Shown piece by piece: positions 16,260 to 23,711 of a stretch of 64,000 bases of DNA. Location of the stretch: positions 1 through 64,000 of the forward strand of contig CAYNRU010000015.1 of NCBI GenBank assembly GCA_964399635.1, read 5' to 3'. The DNA is from UBA4615 sp964399635 (GTDB lineage: Bacteria > Pseudomonadota > Gammaproteobacteria > Burkholderiales > Burkholderiaceae_E). Position numbers and translations under genes: made by a program. Numbering within the stretch: the stretch's first letter is position 1; each line of letters starts with the position of its first letter. The notes under the pieces are model-generated. The model saw only the letters and a program-made list of their open reading frames with translations, was not told the DNA's origin and did no database searches.

Positions 16260-17495
16260 TCAGCCTTCCGCCACCACTTGAGCCGCAGCGTCGAGTCCGC
16301 CGTCACCGTGCGGCACCCCGATCGCCTTGAGCCCCGCCCCGATGCAGCCGAGCGTACCGAGCAGCGAGTGCGCGCTCAGGTGACCCATGTGGCCGACGCG
16401 GAAGAAGTCGTGCCAGCGCGGCGAGTCGGGCGGTGCCATGCCGATCCCGATGCCCAGCGTCAGGCCCGCGTGCTGCTCGGTCCATTCGCGCAGCCGCGTG
16501 CCGTAGCCGGGCAACTCGAGCGCGGTGACCGCGTGGCTGCGGTGCGCGCGGTCGCGCACGTTCAGGCGCACGCCACCCGGCCGCTCCCAGGCCTCGAATG
16601 CGGCCCACACCGCGCGTGCGAGCGTGGCGTGCCGGGCCCACACCGCCTCGATGCCTTCCTCGTGGACGATCATGTCGAGCGATTCGCGCAGCCCGTGAAG
16701 GTGGTGCGTCGGCGCGGTGCCGTTGAACCGCTGAGAGGGGGTGGGCGGATCGGCGCGCGGGCGCCAGTCGACGTGGCGGGTCACGCAGCCGGCGTGCTCG
16801 CGGCCCCGGTCGGCGCGCTCGCTGAAGAACACGAACGCCATGCCGGGCGGCAGCATCAGGCCCTTCTGCGAGCCGGCGAGCAGCACGTCGACGCCCCAGG
16901 CGTCCATCTCGATGCGGTCGCAGCCGAGCGACGCGATGCAGTCGGCCTGCAGCAGCGCCGGATGCCCCGCTGCGTCGATCTCGCGGCGGATCGCGGCGAG
17001 GTCGGCGCGCAGCGAGGTCGAGGTGTCGACGTGCACCGCCAGCACCGACCGGATCTCGTGGGAGCGGTCGGCGCGCAGCCGCTCGCCGATGCGCGCCGGG
17101 TCGATCGGCGACGCGGTCCCGAAATCGATCGTCTCGACCCGCAGGCCGAGCCCTTCGGCCATCTCCGCCCAGCCGCGCCCGAACGCGCCGCTAAGCGGCA
17201 CCAGCACGCGGTCGCCGCGGGAGTGCGTGTTGGCGAGCGCCGCCTCCCAGGCCGTGTGCCCGTTGCCGATGTACATCGCCACCTGCTGCCCGGTGCGCGC
17301 GACCCGCTTCAGGTCGGGCACCAGCGAGCGCGTCAGGTCGATCAGCGCGCCGGTGTAGATGTTGGGCGAGGCCCGGTGCATCGCGCGCAGCACGCGCTCC
17401 GGAACGATCGAGGGGCCGGGGATCGCGAGGGTCTGCGGGCCGTTGGAGAGGGTCATCGGAGCGGGGGCCGTCGGGTACGACGGTGATCGGTGCAT
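16260..17495 (-). CDS. alanine/serine-glyoxylate aminotransferase family protein
   Basis: A class V PLP-dependent aminotransferase of about 400 residues. Recognisable elements: the N-terminal IPGPSIVPERVLRAM, IGNGHTAWEAAL (phosphate cradle), LLQADCIASLGCDRIEMDAW with the PLP-ring Asp, and the Schiff-base Lys in LAGSQKGLMLPPG. Family members transfer the amino group of serine or alanine to glyoxylate, or act on phosphonates. Here the C-terminal small domain ends HLSAHSLLGTLGCIGAGLKA as in that family. The first ATG (17495) and one 13 codons later (17456, MTLSNGPQ) are both possible; the later one fits the family length better, but no strong ribosome site decides. It is divergent from the exported methyltransferase-like gene. 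Confidence 0.85.
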   Translation of the reverse strand: MHRSPSYPTAPAPMTLSNGPQTLAIPGPSIVPERVLRAMHRASPNIYTGALIDLTRSLVPDLKRVARTGQQVAMYIGNGHTAWEAALANTHSRGDRVLVPLSGAFGRGWAEMAEGLGLRVETIDFGTASPIDPARIGERLRADRSHEIRSVLAVHVDTSTSLRADLAAIRREIDAAGHPALLQADCIASLGCDRIEMDAWGVDVLLAGSQKGLMLPPGMAFVFFSERADRGREHAGCVTRHVDWRPRADPPTPSQRFNGTAPTHHLHGLRESLDMIVHEEGIEAVWARHATLARAVWAAFEAWERPGGVRLNVRDRAHRSHAVTALELPGYGTRLREWTEQHAGLTLGIGIGMAPPDSPRWHDFFRVGHMGHLSAHSLLGTLGCIGAGLKAIGVPHGDGGLDAAAQVVAEG

Positions 17496-17612
17496 GGCGC
17501 CGTCATTGTCCCACGACGACGATCGCCGGCCGCGTGCCGCGTGCCCCCGGGGCTGTCACGCCGCCCGCGCATCCCTTAGGATCTCGAGTCCTTCGTCCCG
17601 CCCGGAGCCGAG

Positions 17613-18401
17613 ATGCCGATCTCTGTCCTGATTCGCCGTGTCACCGTCGCGACCGCGCTGTCGCTCCTCGCCGTGGGCGCGAGCGCGCAGCGCAGCGACG
17701 GCGCCGTGCCCTACGTGCCCGAGGTTGGCCAGGCCGGCAAGGACGTGGTCTGGGTACCGACGCCCGACCTGCTCGTCGAGCGGATGCTGGAGATGGGCCG
17801 CGTGGGCCCCCGGGACACGCTGATCGACCTGGGCTCGGGTGACGGACGTACTGTCGTTGCCGCCGCCAGGCGCGGCGCGACCGCGCTGGGCATCGAGCTG
17901 AACCCCGACCTGGTCGCGCTGGCGCACGAGCGCGCCCGTCGCGAGGGCGTGGCCGACCGTGCCCGCTTCGAGCAGCGGGATCTGTTCGACACCGACCTGT
18001 CGCAGGCGACGGTGATCACGATGTTCCTGCTCAACGAGATCAACCTGAAGCTGCGTCCGAAGCTGCTCGCGCTCGAGCCGGGCACGCGGATCGTCTCGAA
18101 CACCTTCACGATGGGCGACTGGGAGGCGGACCAGACCGAGACGCTGCCGCCGTCGGTGTGCATGCATTCATGGTGCACGGCGCTGCTGTGGATCGTGCCG
18201 GCGCGGGTCGCGGGCACGCACCGCGTGAACGACGGGGAACTGACGCTCCTGCAGTCGTACCAGAAGCTCTCGGGCACGCTGCGTACCGGCGGTGCGAGCG
18301 TGCCGGTGACAGGGAGCGTGCGCGGCGAGGAGGTGACCCTGCGGGCGGGCGGGCGGACGCTGCGAGGCAGGGCAGTGGGGTCGGGGATCCAGTGGCGGTA
18401 G
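17613..18401 (+). CDS. SAM-dependent methyltransferase-fold protein with a signal peptide
   Basis: A 262-residue protein with a Sec-type leader (about residues 1-25, ending GASA) and a class I methyltransferase domain: DLGSGDGRTV at 72-81 is motif I and GIELNP carries the acidic residue that binds the ribose. After residue 190 follows a beta-rich tail (SGTLRTGGASVPVTGSVRGE) that could be a small binding domain. If exported it would sit in the periplasm, where SAM is not known to be available, so either the leader is an uncleaved anchor or the protein does not methylate. Single gene, start ATG 17613. Confidence 0.75.
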   Translation: MPISVLIRRVTVATALSLLAVGASAQRSDGAVPYVPEVGQAGKDVVWVPTPDLLVERMLEMGRVGPRDTLIDLGSGDGRTVVAAARRGATALGIELNPDLVALAHERARREGVADRARFEQRDLFDTDLSQATVITMFLLNEINLKLRPKLLALEPGTRIVSNTFTMGDWEADQTETLPPSVCMHSWCTALLWIVPARVAGTHRVNDGELTLLQSYQKLSGTLRTGGASVPVTGSVRGEEVTLRAGGRTLRGRAVGSGIQWR

Positions 18402-18423
18402 GGCCAGGAGGGTACCGGTGGCG

Positions 18424-18450
18424 ACTGGCGTCGGGACGGCCGACGCCAGT
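18424..18450. terminator. 11-bp perfect hairpin between convergent genes
   Basis: ACTGGCGTCGG and CCGACGCCAGT pair around a 5-base loop, in the 81-bp space between the methyltransferase-like gene and PEP-CTERM gene D, which converge. Position and strength suit a bidirectional terminator, but there is no T-run on either side. Confidence 0.5.
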
Positions 18451-18482
18451 GTGATACCTCGAGCGCTGGTGGACGGCGCCGT

Positions 18483-19328
18483 TCAGCGCCCGCTGGACGC
18501 TTCCATGCGGCGGCGTCTGCGGCCGGCGCCCAGCAGGAAACCGCCCGCGCCTGCGACGAGTATCGCGAGCGTGCCGGGCAACGGCACCGCCTGGCTGCGC
18601 AGGCTGATGTTGTCGAGGAAGGTCGTGCGGTCATCGACCTTCTGGACGCCGTTGTCCGTGTAGTAGGGGCTCAGGCTGTTGAAGCTCAGCATGTAGGTCC
18701 TGCCCGACTCGAGCTGGAACGGGTCACTGCTCCGGGCATCCCAGCCCTGCTTGCCGGCGAGGGTGAACCGGTCGTCGGTAGCGTTGATCAAGCTGTTCGA
18801 CTCCAGACCGAGGTATACCTGGCTCCTGAAGGCGGCGATCTGGATGGTGGTGGCCGAGCCGACGTCGGTCAGGGTGACGCTGTAATCGTTAGGGCGGCCG
18901 AACCAGGTGTCTCTGCGCCACGACGGGCGGTTTGCGTCGAACCACGACAGGGTCATGACGGCCGTCTCGGTCGCTGTGAAGGTCTGCGAGAGCGTCCCCC
19001 GATCCTTGATGATGCCGAACACGCCGCCGTGCTGCGCCCACTTCCAGCCGGCGGCGAACTCCTCGGTGCGGGCGATCGATTCACCCACCCAGGCACCGCC
19101 CGGCGCGATGGCCTGCCAGGACGACCAGCCCCAGTTGTTCCAGCCCGCTCCCCACTTCTCGCCCGTCGGGTTCGATGCGGTCACAGTGTCATCGAACGGC
19201 AGGTTCTGAAGGACGGCCTGATTCTCGAAGCTGCCGTCGACGATGGCAGTCGCGCAGACCGTGCCGCCGAAGGCCAGCAGGCAGGCCGCCGCGGCATGGA
19301 CGGTGAACGAATGCAGGGTGGCGCTCAT
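18483..19328 (-). CDS. PEP-CTERM-like anchored protein D (DUF642-like)
   Basis: A 281-residue exported protein. Signal peptide MSATLHSFTVHAAAACLLAF ending near CATA; then IVDGSFENQAVLQ, the start of a DUF642/galactose-binding-like beta-sandwich domain (repeated Trp-rich segments WGAGWNNWGWSSW, SLTLSWFDANRP-like core). C-terminal anchor is the variant VPLPGTLAILVAGAGGFLL followed by GAGRRRRR. It is the full-length source, or sister, of the three leader ORFs at 12512, 13908 and 15302. It has its own sigma-54 promoter (19363) and AAGGA before the ATG. Probably binds surface or matrix carbohydrate; function unproven. Confidence 0.82.
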   Translation of the reverse strand: MSATLHSFTVHAAAACLLAFGGTVCATAIVDGSFENQAVLQNLPFDDTVTASNPTGEKWGAGWNNWGWSSWQAIAPGGAWVGESIARTEEFAAGWKWAQHGGVFGIIKDRGTLSQTFTATETAVMTLSWFDANRPSWRRDTWFGRPNDYSVTLTDVGSATTIQIAAFRSQVYLGLESNSLINATDDRFTLAGKQGWDARSSDPFQLESGRTYMLSFNSLSPYYTDNGVQKVDDRTTFLDNISLRSQAVPLPGTLAILVAGAGGFLLGAGRRRRRMEASSGR

Positions 19329-19362
19329 GGGGTTCCTTCGGAGAGAGGTCGTGCGGGCGTCA

Positions 19363-19378
19363 AGCGAGTTTCATGCCA
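19363..19378 (-). promoter_or_regulatory. sigma-54 (-24/-12) promoter P3
   Basis: Minus strand TGGCATGAAACTCGCT, GG/GC in register, 34 bp upstream of the ATG of PEP-CTERM gene D. Confidence 0.72.
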
Positions 19379-19453
19379 TGACCCGACAATTTCTTTCTGA
19401 AACAAGGGCTTGAACGATTCCAGAGATCAGGCAGCGAGTCCGGACAGCCCGGA

Positions 19454-19472
19454 GTGTAAAGTTTTTCGACGT
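19454..19472 (-). promoter_or_regulatory. candidate enhancer (activator) site U3 for P3
   Basis: Plus-strand GTGTAAAGTTTTTCGACGT, 76 bp upstream of P3. Confidence 0.6.
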
Positions 19473-19590
19473 CAAGAGGGCCCTGATCCAGCGCTTGCTC
19501 GGGAGGGACCGGGCTGTTCGTCGGCTCGCCCGCCGTATTCCCCGATCCAGCCGGCGTCCGGCGTCGACGCGGGCCGCCCCCGTCCAGGGG

Positions 19591-19649
19591 TCGCCCCCGC
19601 GCTCGGACGGCTCGCGGGTCACTGCACCGTGATGTTGTTGCGCCGCGCG
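19591..19649. repeat. duplicated 3' end of the Bug-receptor gene
   Basis: 59 bp here equal 20793-20851, which include the last ten codons and stop of the receptor gene at 20821-21795. The copy is orphaned: it has no gene attached. It shows that gene E with its promoter module was added by a duplication that carried along the neighbouring gene end. The rest of the 393-bp stretch 19329-19721 is the promoter module of gene D plus about 50 bp without a partner. Confidence 0.75.
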
Positions 19650-19721
19650 GGTTCGCCTTCAACCCCAAGGTCGCAACGGCCGGCCGATGCGCCCGCGCGT
19701 GCCGAACGCGCGGCTGGGCAT

Positions 19722-20543
19722 TCAGGCGGCTGCGAGCGGGCGCCGGCGACGCTTGCTCAGTGACAGACCAAAGCCGAACAGTCCGGCGCCAAGCAGCGCG
19801 ATCGAGGCAGGCGCCGGGACAGCCGCCTCATTCTTCGTGACCGACGCGGTGTAGCGGGTTGAGTCGTAGAGGTTGAAACGGGTTGTAGGCGTGCAGGTCG
19901 TGCAGAACCGAGCGCCGTTGTGGTCGACCGCGAAGTCGATGACTCCCCCCGCTGACAGCGTGAAGGTCTGGGTCAGCGTCTGACCCGCGAATGCAGCAGT
20001 CACGGCAGCCTGCCCCTGCCATGTCGACAGGTCGATGAAGTCGGTCCCGAGCCACATCCGCACGCCGTCCCGGCGGTAATCGGGATAGCCGTTGTTAATG
20101 GCAGGGTCGCATCCGCGGTACTCACAGTTGATCGGGTTATTCAGCGGGTCGGACAGCCTGACAAAGAAGGTCGCCGTATAGCTGCCAGCGGTGGGGGCCG
20201 TGAAGCGAAGGTCGGCGAACGCCTTGTCGTTCACGCACGTGCCGGCGATGGCGGCGGGATCACAGCCCGGGTGCATGAAATCACTGCCGACCAACAGATA
20301 TGCACCCCCGCCGGGACCCACAAAATTGCCACCGACAAACGAGGTGGCTGGGGTGAACGTCCCCCCGGCACCATCGAGCCGACCGTAGTTCCACACGCCG
20401 GAGGTGCCACCTTGCAAACCGTTGAACTCCGCCGCGGCGTTGTAGACCGGACTGGCCAGGCTCTGCGTTGCGCCACCCGCGAGAATGCCGATCACGGCAA
20501 ATTCAAACAGGACGACTGAAGCCTTGCGAAGAACCGAGTTCAT
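19722..20543 (-). CDS. PEP-CTERM sorting-domain protein E
   Basis: A 273-residue exported protein. Signal peptide about residues 1-30 (VIGILAGGATQSLASP); mature part has four Cys in two pairs (NCEYRGCDP, FCTTCTPTT) and repeated beta-strand patterns (TAPTAGSYTATFFVRL, TQTFTLSAGG), suggesting a jelly-roll or carbohydrate-binding fold. C-terminal signal is VPAPASIALLGAGLFGFGLS followed by LSKRRRR. The start ATG at 20543 is followed 80 bp upstream by promoter P4. Function unknown; the fold assignment is only by pattern. Confidence 0.82.
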   Translation of the reverse strand: MNSVLRKASVVLFEFAVIGILAGGATQSLASPVYNAAAEFNGLQGGTSGVWNYGRLDGAGGTFTPATSFVGGNFVGPGGGAYLLVGSDFMHPGCDPAAIAGTCVNDKAFADLRFTAPTAGSYTATFFVRLSDPLNNPINCEYRGCDPAINNGYPDYRRDGVRMWLGTDFIDLSTWQGQAAVTAAFAGQTLTQTFTLSAGGVIDFAVDHNGARFCTTCTPTTRFNLYDSTRYTASVTKNEAAVPAPASIALLGAGLFGFGLSLSKRRRRPLAAA

Positions 20544-20623
20544 GGTGTCGATTTCTCTTCTTGAGCGTCTATGGCCAGCTTGCGCCGATCATTGCCCGGC
20601 AGATTCCGGAGCAGTGAACTCCA

Positions 20624-20639
20624 AGCGAATTTCATGCCA
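20624..20639 (-). promoter_or_regulatory. sigma-54 (-24/-12) promoter P4
   Basis: Minus strand TGGCATGAAATTCGCT, GG/GC in register, upstream of PEP-CTERM gene E with an 80-bp leader. Confidence 0.72.
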
Positions 20640-20714
20640 TAACCCGACGATTCCCTTCTGAAACAGGGGCTTGAAGGTTGCTCGAGCTCAGGCAGCGAGT
20701 CCGGACAGCCCGAA

Positions 20715-20733
20715 GTGTAAAGTTTCTTGACGT
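20715..20733 (-). promoter_or_regulatory. candidate enhancer (activator) site U4 for P4
   Basis: Plus-strand GTGTAAAGTTTCTTGACGT, 76 bp upstream of P4; the only copy with changes in the middle (TCT instead of TTC). Confidence 0.58.
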
Positions 20734-20820
20734 GAAGAAGGCCCTGATCCAGCGCTTGCTCGGGAGGGACCGGGCCCGGGCTGTTCGACGGCTCGCCCCC
20801 GCGCTCGGACGGCTCGCGGG

Positions 20821-21795
20821 TCACTGCACCGTGATGTTGTTGCGCCGCGCGACGTCGCCCCATTGGTCATAGGTCTTGCGGGCGAACACCAGCCACTCGT
20901 CGCGCGGCATGTTGTCGACCACCAGGCCGCTCTCGACGATGCGCCGCTGCATCGCCGGGTCGGCCATCAGCTTGCGCAGGTCGCGCGAGACCTTCGCGAC
21001 GATGTCCGGCGGCGTGTTCTTCGGTGCCACCACGCCGCCCCAGCCTTCGCCGGAGAAGCCCGGGTAGCCGAGCTCGGCGACGGTCGGCACGTCGGGCAGC
21101 TGCGGCGCGCGTGACGCGCCGGTGGAGGCGAGCGCCCGGATCTTGCCCGCCTTGATCTGCGTGAAGTGCGCCGGGATGCCGTCGACCGCGAGCTGGATGT
21201 GACCGCCGAGCATGTCGGTGACCACCGCCGCGCTGCCCTTGTACATCACGCCCTGAATGTCGACGCCCGCGACCTGCTTGAAGAGCTCGCCGGTCAGGTG
21301 CTGCGTGGTGCCCGCGCCGGGGTAACCCCACTGCAGCTTGCCGGGCTCCTTCCTGGCCGCCTCGACCATGTCCTTCAGGGTCTTGTAGGGCGAGCCCTCG
21401 TTGGCCACGATGACCAGCGGGTTGCGGAACACCGGACCGATCAGCACGAAGTCGTTCAGCGGGTCGTAGGGCAGCTTCTCGATGATGGCCGGGTTCACCA
21501 CCAGCACCGCGCTCGTGCCCATGATCAGCGTGTAGCCGTCGGCGGCCTGGTCGCGGCCGTAGACCATGCCGGGCACGCCGGCGCCGCCGCCCTTGTTCTC
21601 GACGATGACCTGCTGGCCCCACTCCCTGGACAGTGCCTCGGCGATCAGCCGGGCGGCGACGTCGGTCGCCTGGCCGGTGGGGAACGGCACGACGAGCTTC
21701 ACCGGCCGCGCGGGGTACTGGGCCTGCGCGTGCGCTGCGGACGCGAGCGCGAGCGTTGCGACGGACAGGACCGCGGCTGCAATGTGTCGGAACAT
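20821..21795 (-). CDS. Bug/TctC-family tricarboxylate-type solute receptor
   Basis: A 324-residue periplasmic receptor of the Bug (tripartite tricarboxylate transporter receptor) family. Signal peptide about 1-25 (SAAHAQA); YPARPVKLVVPFPTGQATDV is the family entry motif; GGGAGVPG, the ligand loop, follows near residue 70; PDVPTVAELGYPGF is the conserved C-terminal marker. Ligands are usually carboxylates. Start ATG 21795 has GAGGAGACACTCG before it; an open frame upstream is shadow sequence. It follows the lyase gene by 59 bp on the same strand, suggesting one transcript and uptake of the same substrate. Its membrane partners TctA/TctB are not nearby, as is usual for this expanded family. Confidence 0.88.
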   Translation of the reverse strand: MFRHIAAAVLSVATLALASAAHAQAQYPARPVKLVVPFPTGQATDVAARLIAEALSREWGQQVIVENKGGGAGVPGMVYGRDQAADGYTLIMGTSAVLVVNPAIIEKLPYDPLNDFVLIGPVFRNPLVIVANEGSPYKTLKDMVEAARKEPGKLQWGYPGAGTTQHLTGELFKQVAGVDIQGVMYKGSAAVVTDMLGGHIQLAVDGIPAHFTQIKAGKIRALASTGASRAPQLPDVPTVAELGYPGFSGEGWGGVVAPKNTPPDIVAKVSRDLRKLMADPAMQRRIVESGLVVDNMPRDEWLVFARKTYDQWGDVARRNNITVQ

Positions 21796-21854
21796 CGAGT
21801 GTCTCCTCTCGGTGGGTCGTGGGTGTTGCTCGGGAAACGCGGCTCGCGCGGGCG

Positions 21855-22814
21855 TCAGCCCCGTACCTGCGGATCGTTGGGGTTCTCCCGACCCTTGCTC
21901 AGGATGGCCTCGCGCGTGAAGCCGGCGCCGCGGTGGCTGCTGACCGGGATGTCGAGGCGCGCGCCGATCTCGTGCGCGGCCTGCAGCGTGGCGGCCGGGT
22001 CGAGGCCGGTGGCCACGCCGCACTCCTCCAGCATGGCCACCAGGTCCTCGAGCGGGAAGTTGCCGCAGGAGCCGACGCCGCTCGGGATGGCCATGCCGCC
22101 GCCGACGCCGCAGATCGCGCCCTCGAGCCAGTGCACGCCCGCGTCGAGTGCGGCCAGGATGTTGGCGGTGGCCATGCCCGACAGGTTGTGGACGTGGAAG
22201 CCGAGCTCGATGTCGGGCACCTCGGCGTACAGGCGCCTGAACAGTCGGTTGACGTGCGCCGGGTCCTCCATGCCGAGCGAGCCGGCCAGATACTGGCGGC
22301 GGATGCCCGCGTTGCGGAAGCGGCGCACCATGTCGACCACCCGGTCCTCGGCCACCAGGCCCTCGTACGGGCACCAGAACGCCATGCCGATGGCCAGCAC
22401 GAACGGGATGCCGTTGCGCTCGGCGACCTGGAACGACAGCAGGTTCTGGTCGAACGCCTGGTCGTTGTCCATGTTCTGGTTGTGGCGCGTGTAGGTCTCG
22501 CTCGCGGTGATCAGGCCGAGCATCTCGCCCACCTTCGCCTCGACCGCCCGGTGCGCCCCGCGGGCGTTCGGCGCCTGGCCGCGGTAGACCGTGCCTGGCC
22601 TGCGCCGGATACGCGCGAACACCTCCTCGGCATCGGCCATGTTGGGCACCACTTTCGGGTGCGCGAAGCTCGCGACTTCGACCACCGGCACGCCGAGCTC
22701 GGTCAGACGATCGCACAGCCAGACCTTGTCGTCGGTCTCGATCCATTTTGGCAGGCTCTGTAGCCCGTCGCGCGGGGCGACGTCGACGAGCAGGATCCGG
22801 TCGGGAAGGTCCAT
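21855..22814 (-). CDS. hydroxymethylglutaryl-CoA-lyase-like enzyme
   Basis: A 319-residue TIM-barrel acyl-CoA lyase of the HMG-CoA lyase/isopropylmalate synthase superfamily. DVAPRDGLQSLPKWI at residues 10-24 carries the catalytic Arg-Asp; VEVASFAHPKVVPNMAD follows; LGFHVHNLSGMATANILAAL holds the two metal-binding histidines; GAICGVGGG is at the position of the active-site Cys loop. Such enzymes split 3-hydroxy-3-methylacyl-CoAs to acetyl-CoA or pyruvate-type products. The ATG at 22814 fits the family start; in-frame codons upstream are not conserved. Together with the divergent CoA-transferase this suggests activation of a hydroxy-acid to its CoA ester and cleavage; the exact substrate is unknown. 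Confidence 0.82.
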   Translation of the reverse strand: MDLPDRILLVDVAPRDGLQSLPKWIETDDKVWLCDRLTELGVPVVEVASFAHPKVVPNMADAEEVFARIRRRPGTVYRGQAPNARGAHRAVEAKVGEMLGLITASETYTRHNQNMDNDQAFDQNLLSFQVAERNGIPFVLAIGMAFWCPYEGLVAEDRVVDMVRRFRNAGIRRQYLAGSLGMEDPAHVNRLFRRLYAEVPDIELGFHVHNLSGMATANILAALDAGVHWLEGAICGVGGGMAIPSGVGSCGNFPLEDLVAMLEECGVATGLDPAATLQAAHEIGARLDIPVSSHRGAGFTREAILSKGRENPNDPQVRG

Positions 22815-22846
22815 GGATGGGGTGCTCTGCAGGAACGCCGGGCAAT

Positions 22847-22866
22847 TTGTCCGAATGTACGGATAA
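22847..22866. promoter_or_regulatory. candidate GntR operator between divergent operons
   Basis: TTGTCCG-AATGTA-CGGATAA is an inverted repeat with one mismatch in the 60-bp gap between the lyase gene and the GntR gene. It overlaps the likely promoters of both directions, so the regulator could control both arms and itself. An outer pair TGTCCG/CGGACA (22848 and 22870) extends the symmetry. Confidence 0.6.
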
Positions 22867-22874
22867 TAGCGGAC

Positions 22875-23666
22875 ATGGCTCGCCGCGAGGTCAGTACCGC
22901 TCCGCACGAACCGGCCTTCGACGCGGCCGGCATGACGTCGCCCTCAGGCCCGCGGTATGCGGCGCTGGCGCGCGTGCTGGCCGCCGAGATCGGCGAGGGC
23001 CGCTACCCGGTCGGCAGCCTGATGCCCACCGAGGCCGCGCTGCAGCGGCGATTCGGCGTCAGCCGGCACACCCTGCGCGAGGCGCTGCGCGAGCTCAAGG
23101 CGCGCGGCCTGATCGCGGCCCGCGCCGGCGTGGGCACCACCGTGCGCGCCAGCACGCCGGGCAGCCGCTTCGTGCAGGGCGTGGGCACGCTGCAGGAGCT
23201 GGTCCAGTTCTTCGAGGCGACGCGGATGCAGACGCTGCGACGGCGCGTGCTGGTTGCCGACGCCGAGATGGCCGGAAGGCGTCCGGTGCAGCCCGGGCAG
23301 GAATGGCACGAGGCCGAGGTGCTGCGCTTTGGCCCCGACGACCCGCGGCCGGTCGCGGTGACGTCGATCCTCGTGCGGCCCGAGCACGCCGACGTGCTCG
23401 ACCAGATCGACACCTCCAGCGTGCCGGTCTTCTCCCTGATCGAGCGGCGGCACGCGGTGCGCCTGGCCGAAGTGCGCCAGCAGATCGCGGCGGTGAGCCT
23501 CGGCCGCGCGGCGGCGCGCCTGCTGCAGGCGCCGGCCGGCGCGCCGACGCTCGAGATCACGCGCAGCTATGTCGATGACCGCGAACGCGCCGTGATGATC
23601 GCGGTCGGCCTGTATCCCGCCGACCGGTTCGTCCACAGCACCCGGTTCCGCGTCCCCCGGCCCTGA
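22875..23666 (+). CDS. GntR-family regulator with UTRA domain
   Basis: A 263-residue HutC-type GntR regulator. Winged helix-turn-helix about residues 27-95 (YPVGSLMPTEAALQRRFGVS, RHTLREALRELKARGLI); UTRA effector domain about 110-255 (FFEATRMQTL, PVAVTSILVRPE, LEITRSYVD). UTRA domains bind small acids or sugars. The gene starts the plus-strand operon with the CoA-transferase and dehydrogenase, and faces the lyase/receptor operon over a 60-bp gap with an inverted repeat. It probably represses both arms until the pathway substrate appears. Confidence 0.87.
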   Translation: MARREVSTAPHEPAFDAAGMTSPSGPRYAALARVLAAEIGEGRYPVGSLMPTEAALQRRFGVSRHTLREALRELKARGLIAARAGVGTTVRASTPGSRFVQGVGTLQELVQFFEATRMQTLRRRVLVADAEMAGRRPVQPGQEWHEAEVLRFGPDDPRPVAVTSILVRPEHADVLDQIDTSSVPVFSLIERRHAVRLAEVRQQIAAVSLGRAAARLLQAPAGAPTLEITRSYVDDRERAVMIAVGLYPADRFVHSTRFRVPRP

Positions 23667-23711
23667 CCCGCGGCCGCGAGCCGCCCGCCCCACCTCACGG
23701 AGGAATGCCGC

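Noticed and set aside
20821..22845. 674-codon frame fusing the Bug receptor with an N-terminal extension
   Set aside because: The extension is the wrong frame of the lyase gene; the receptor has its own signal peptide and ribosome site at 21795.
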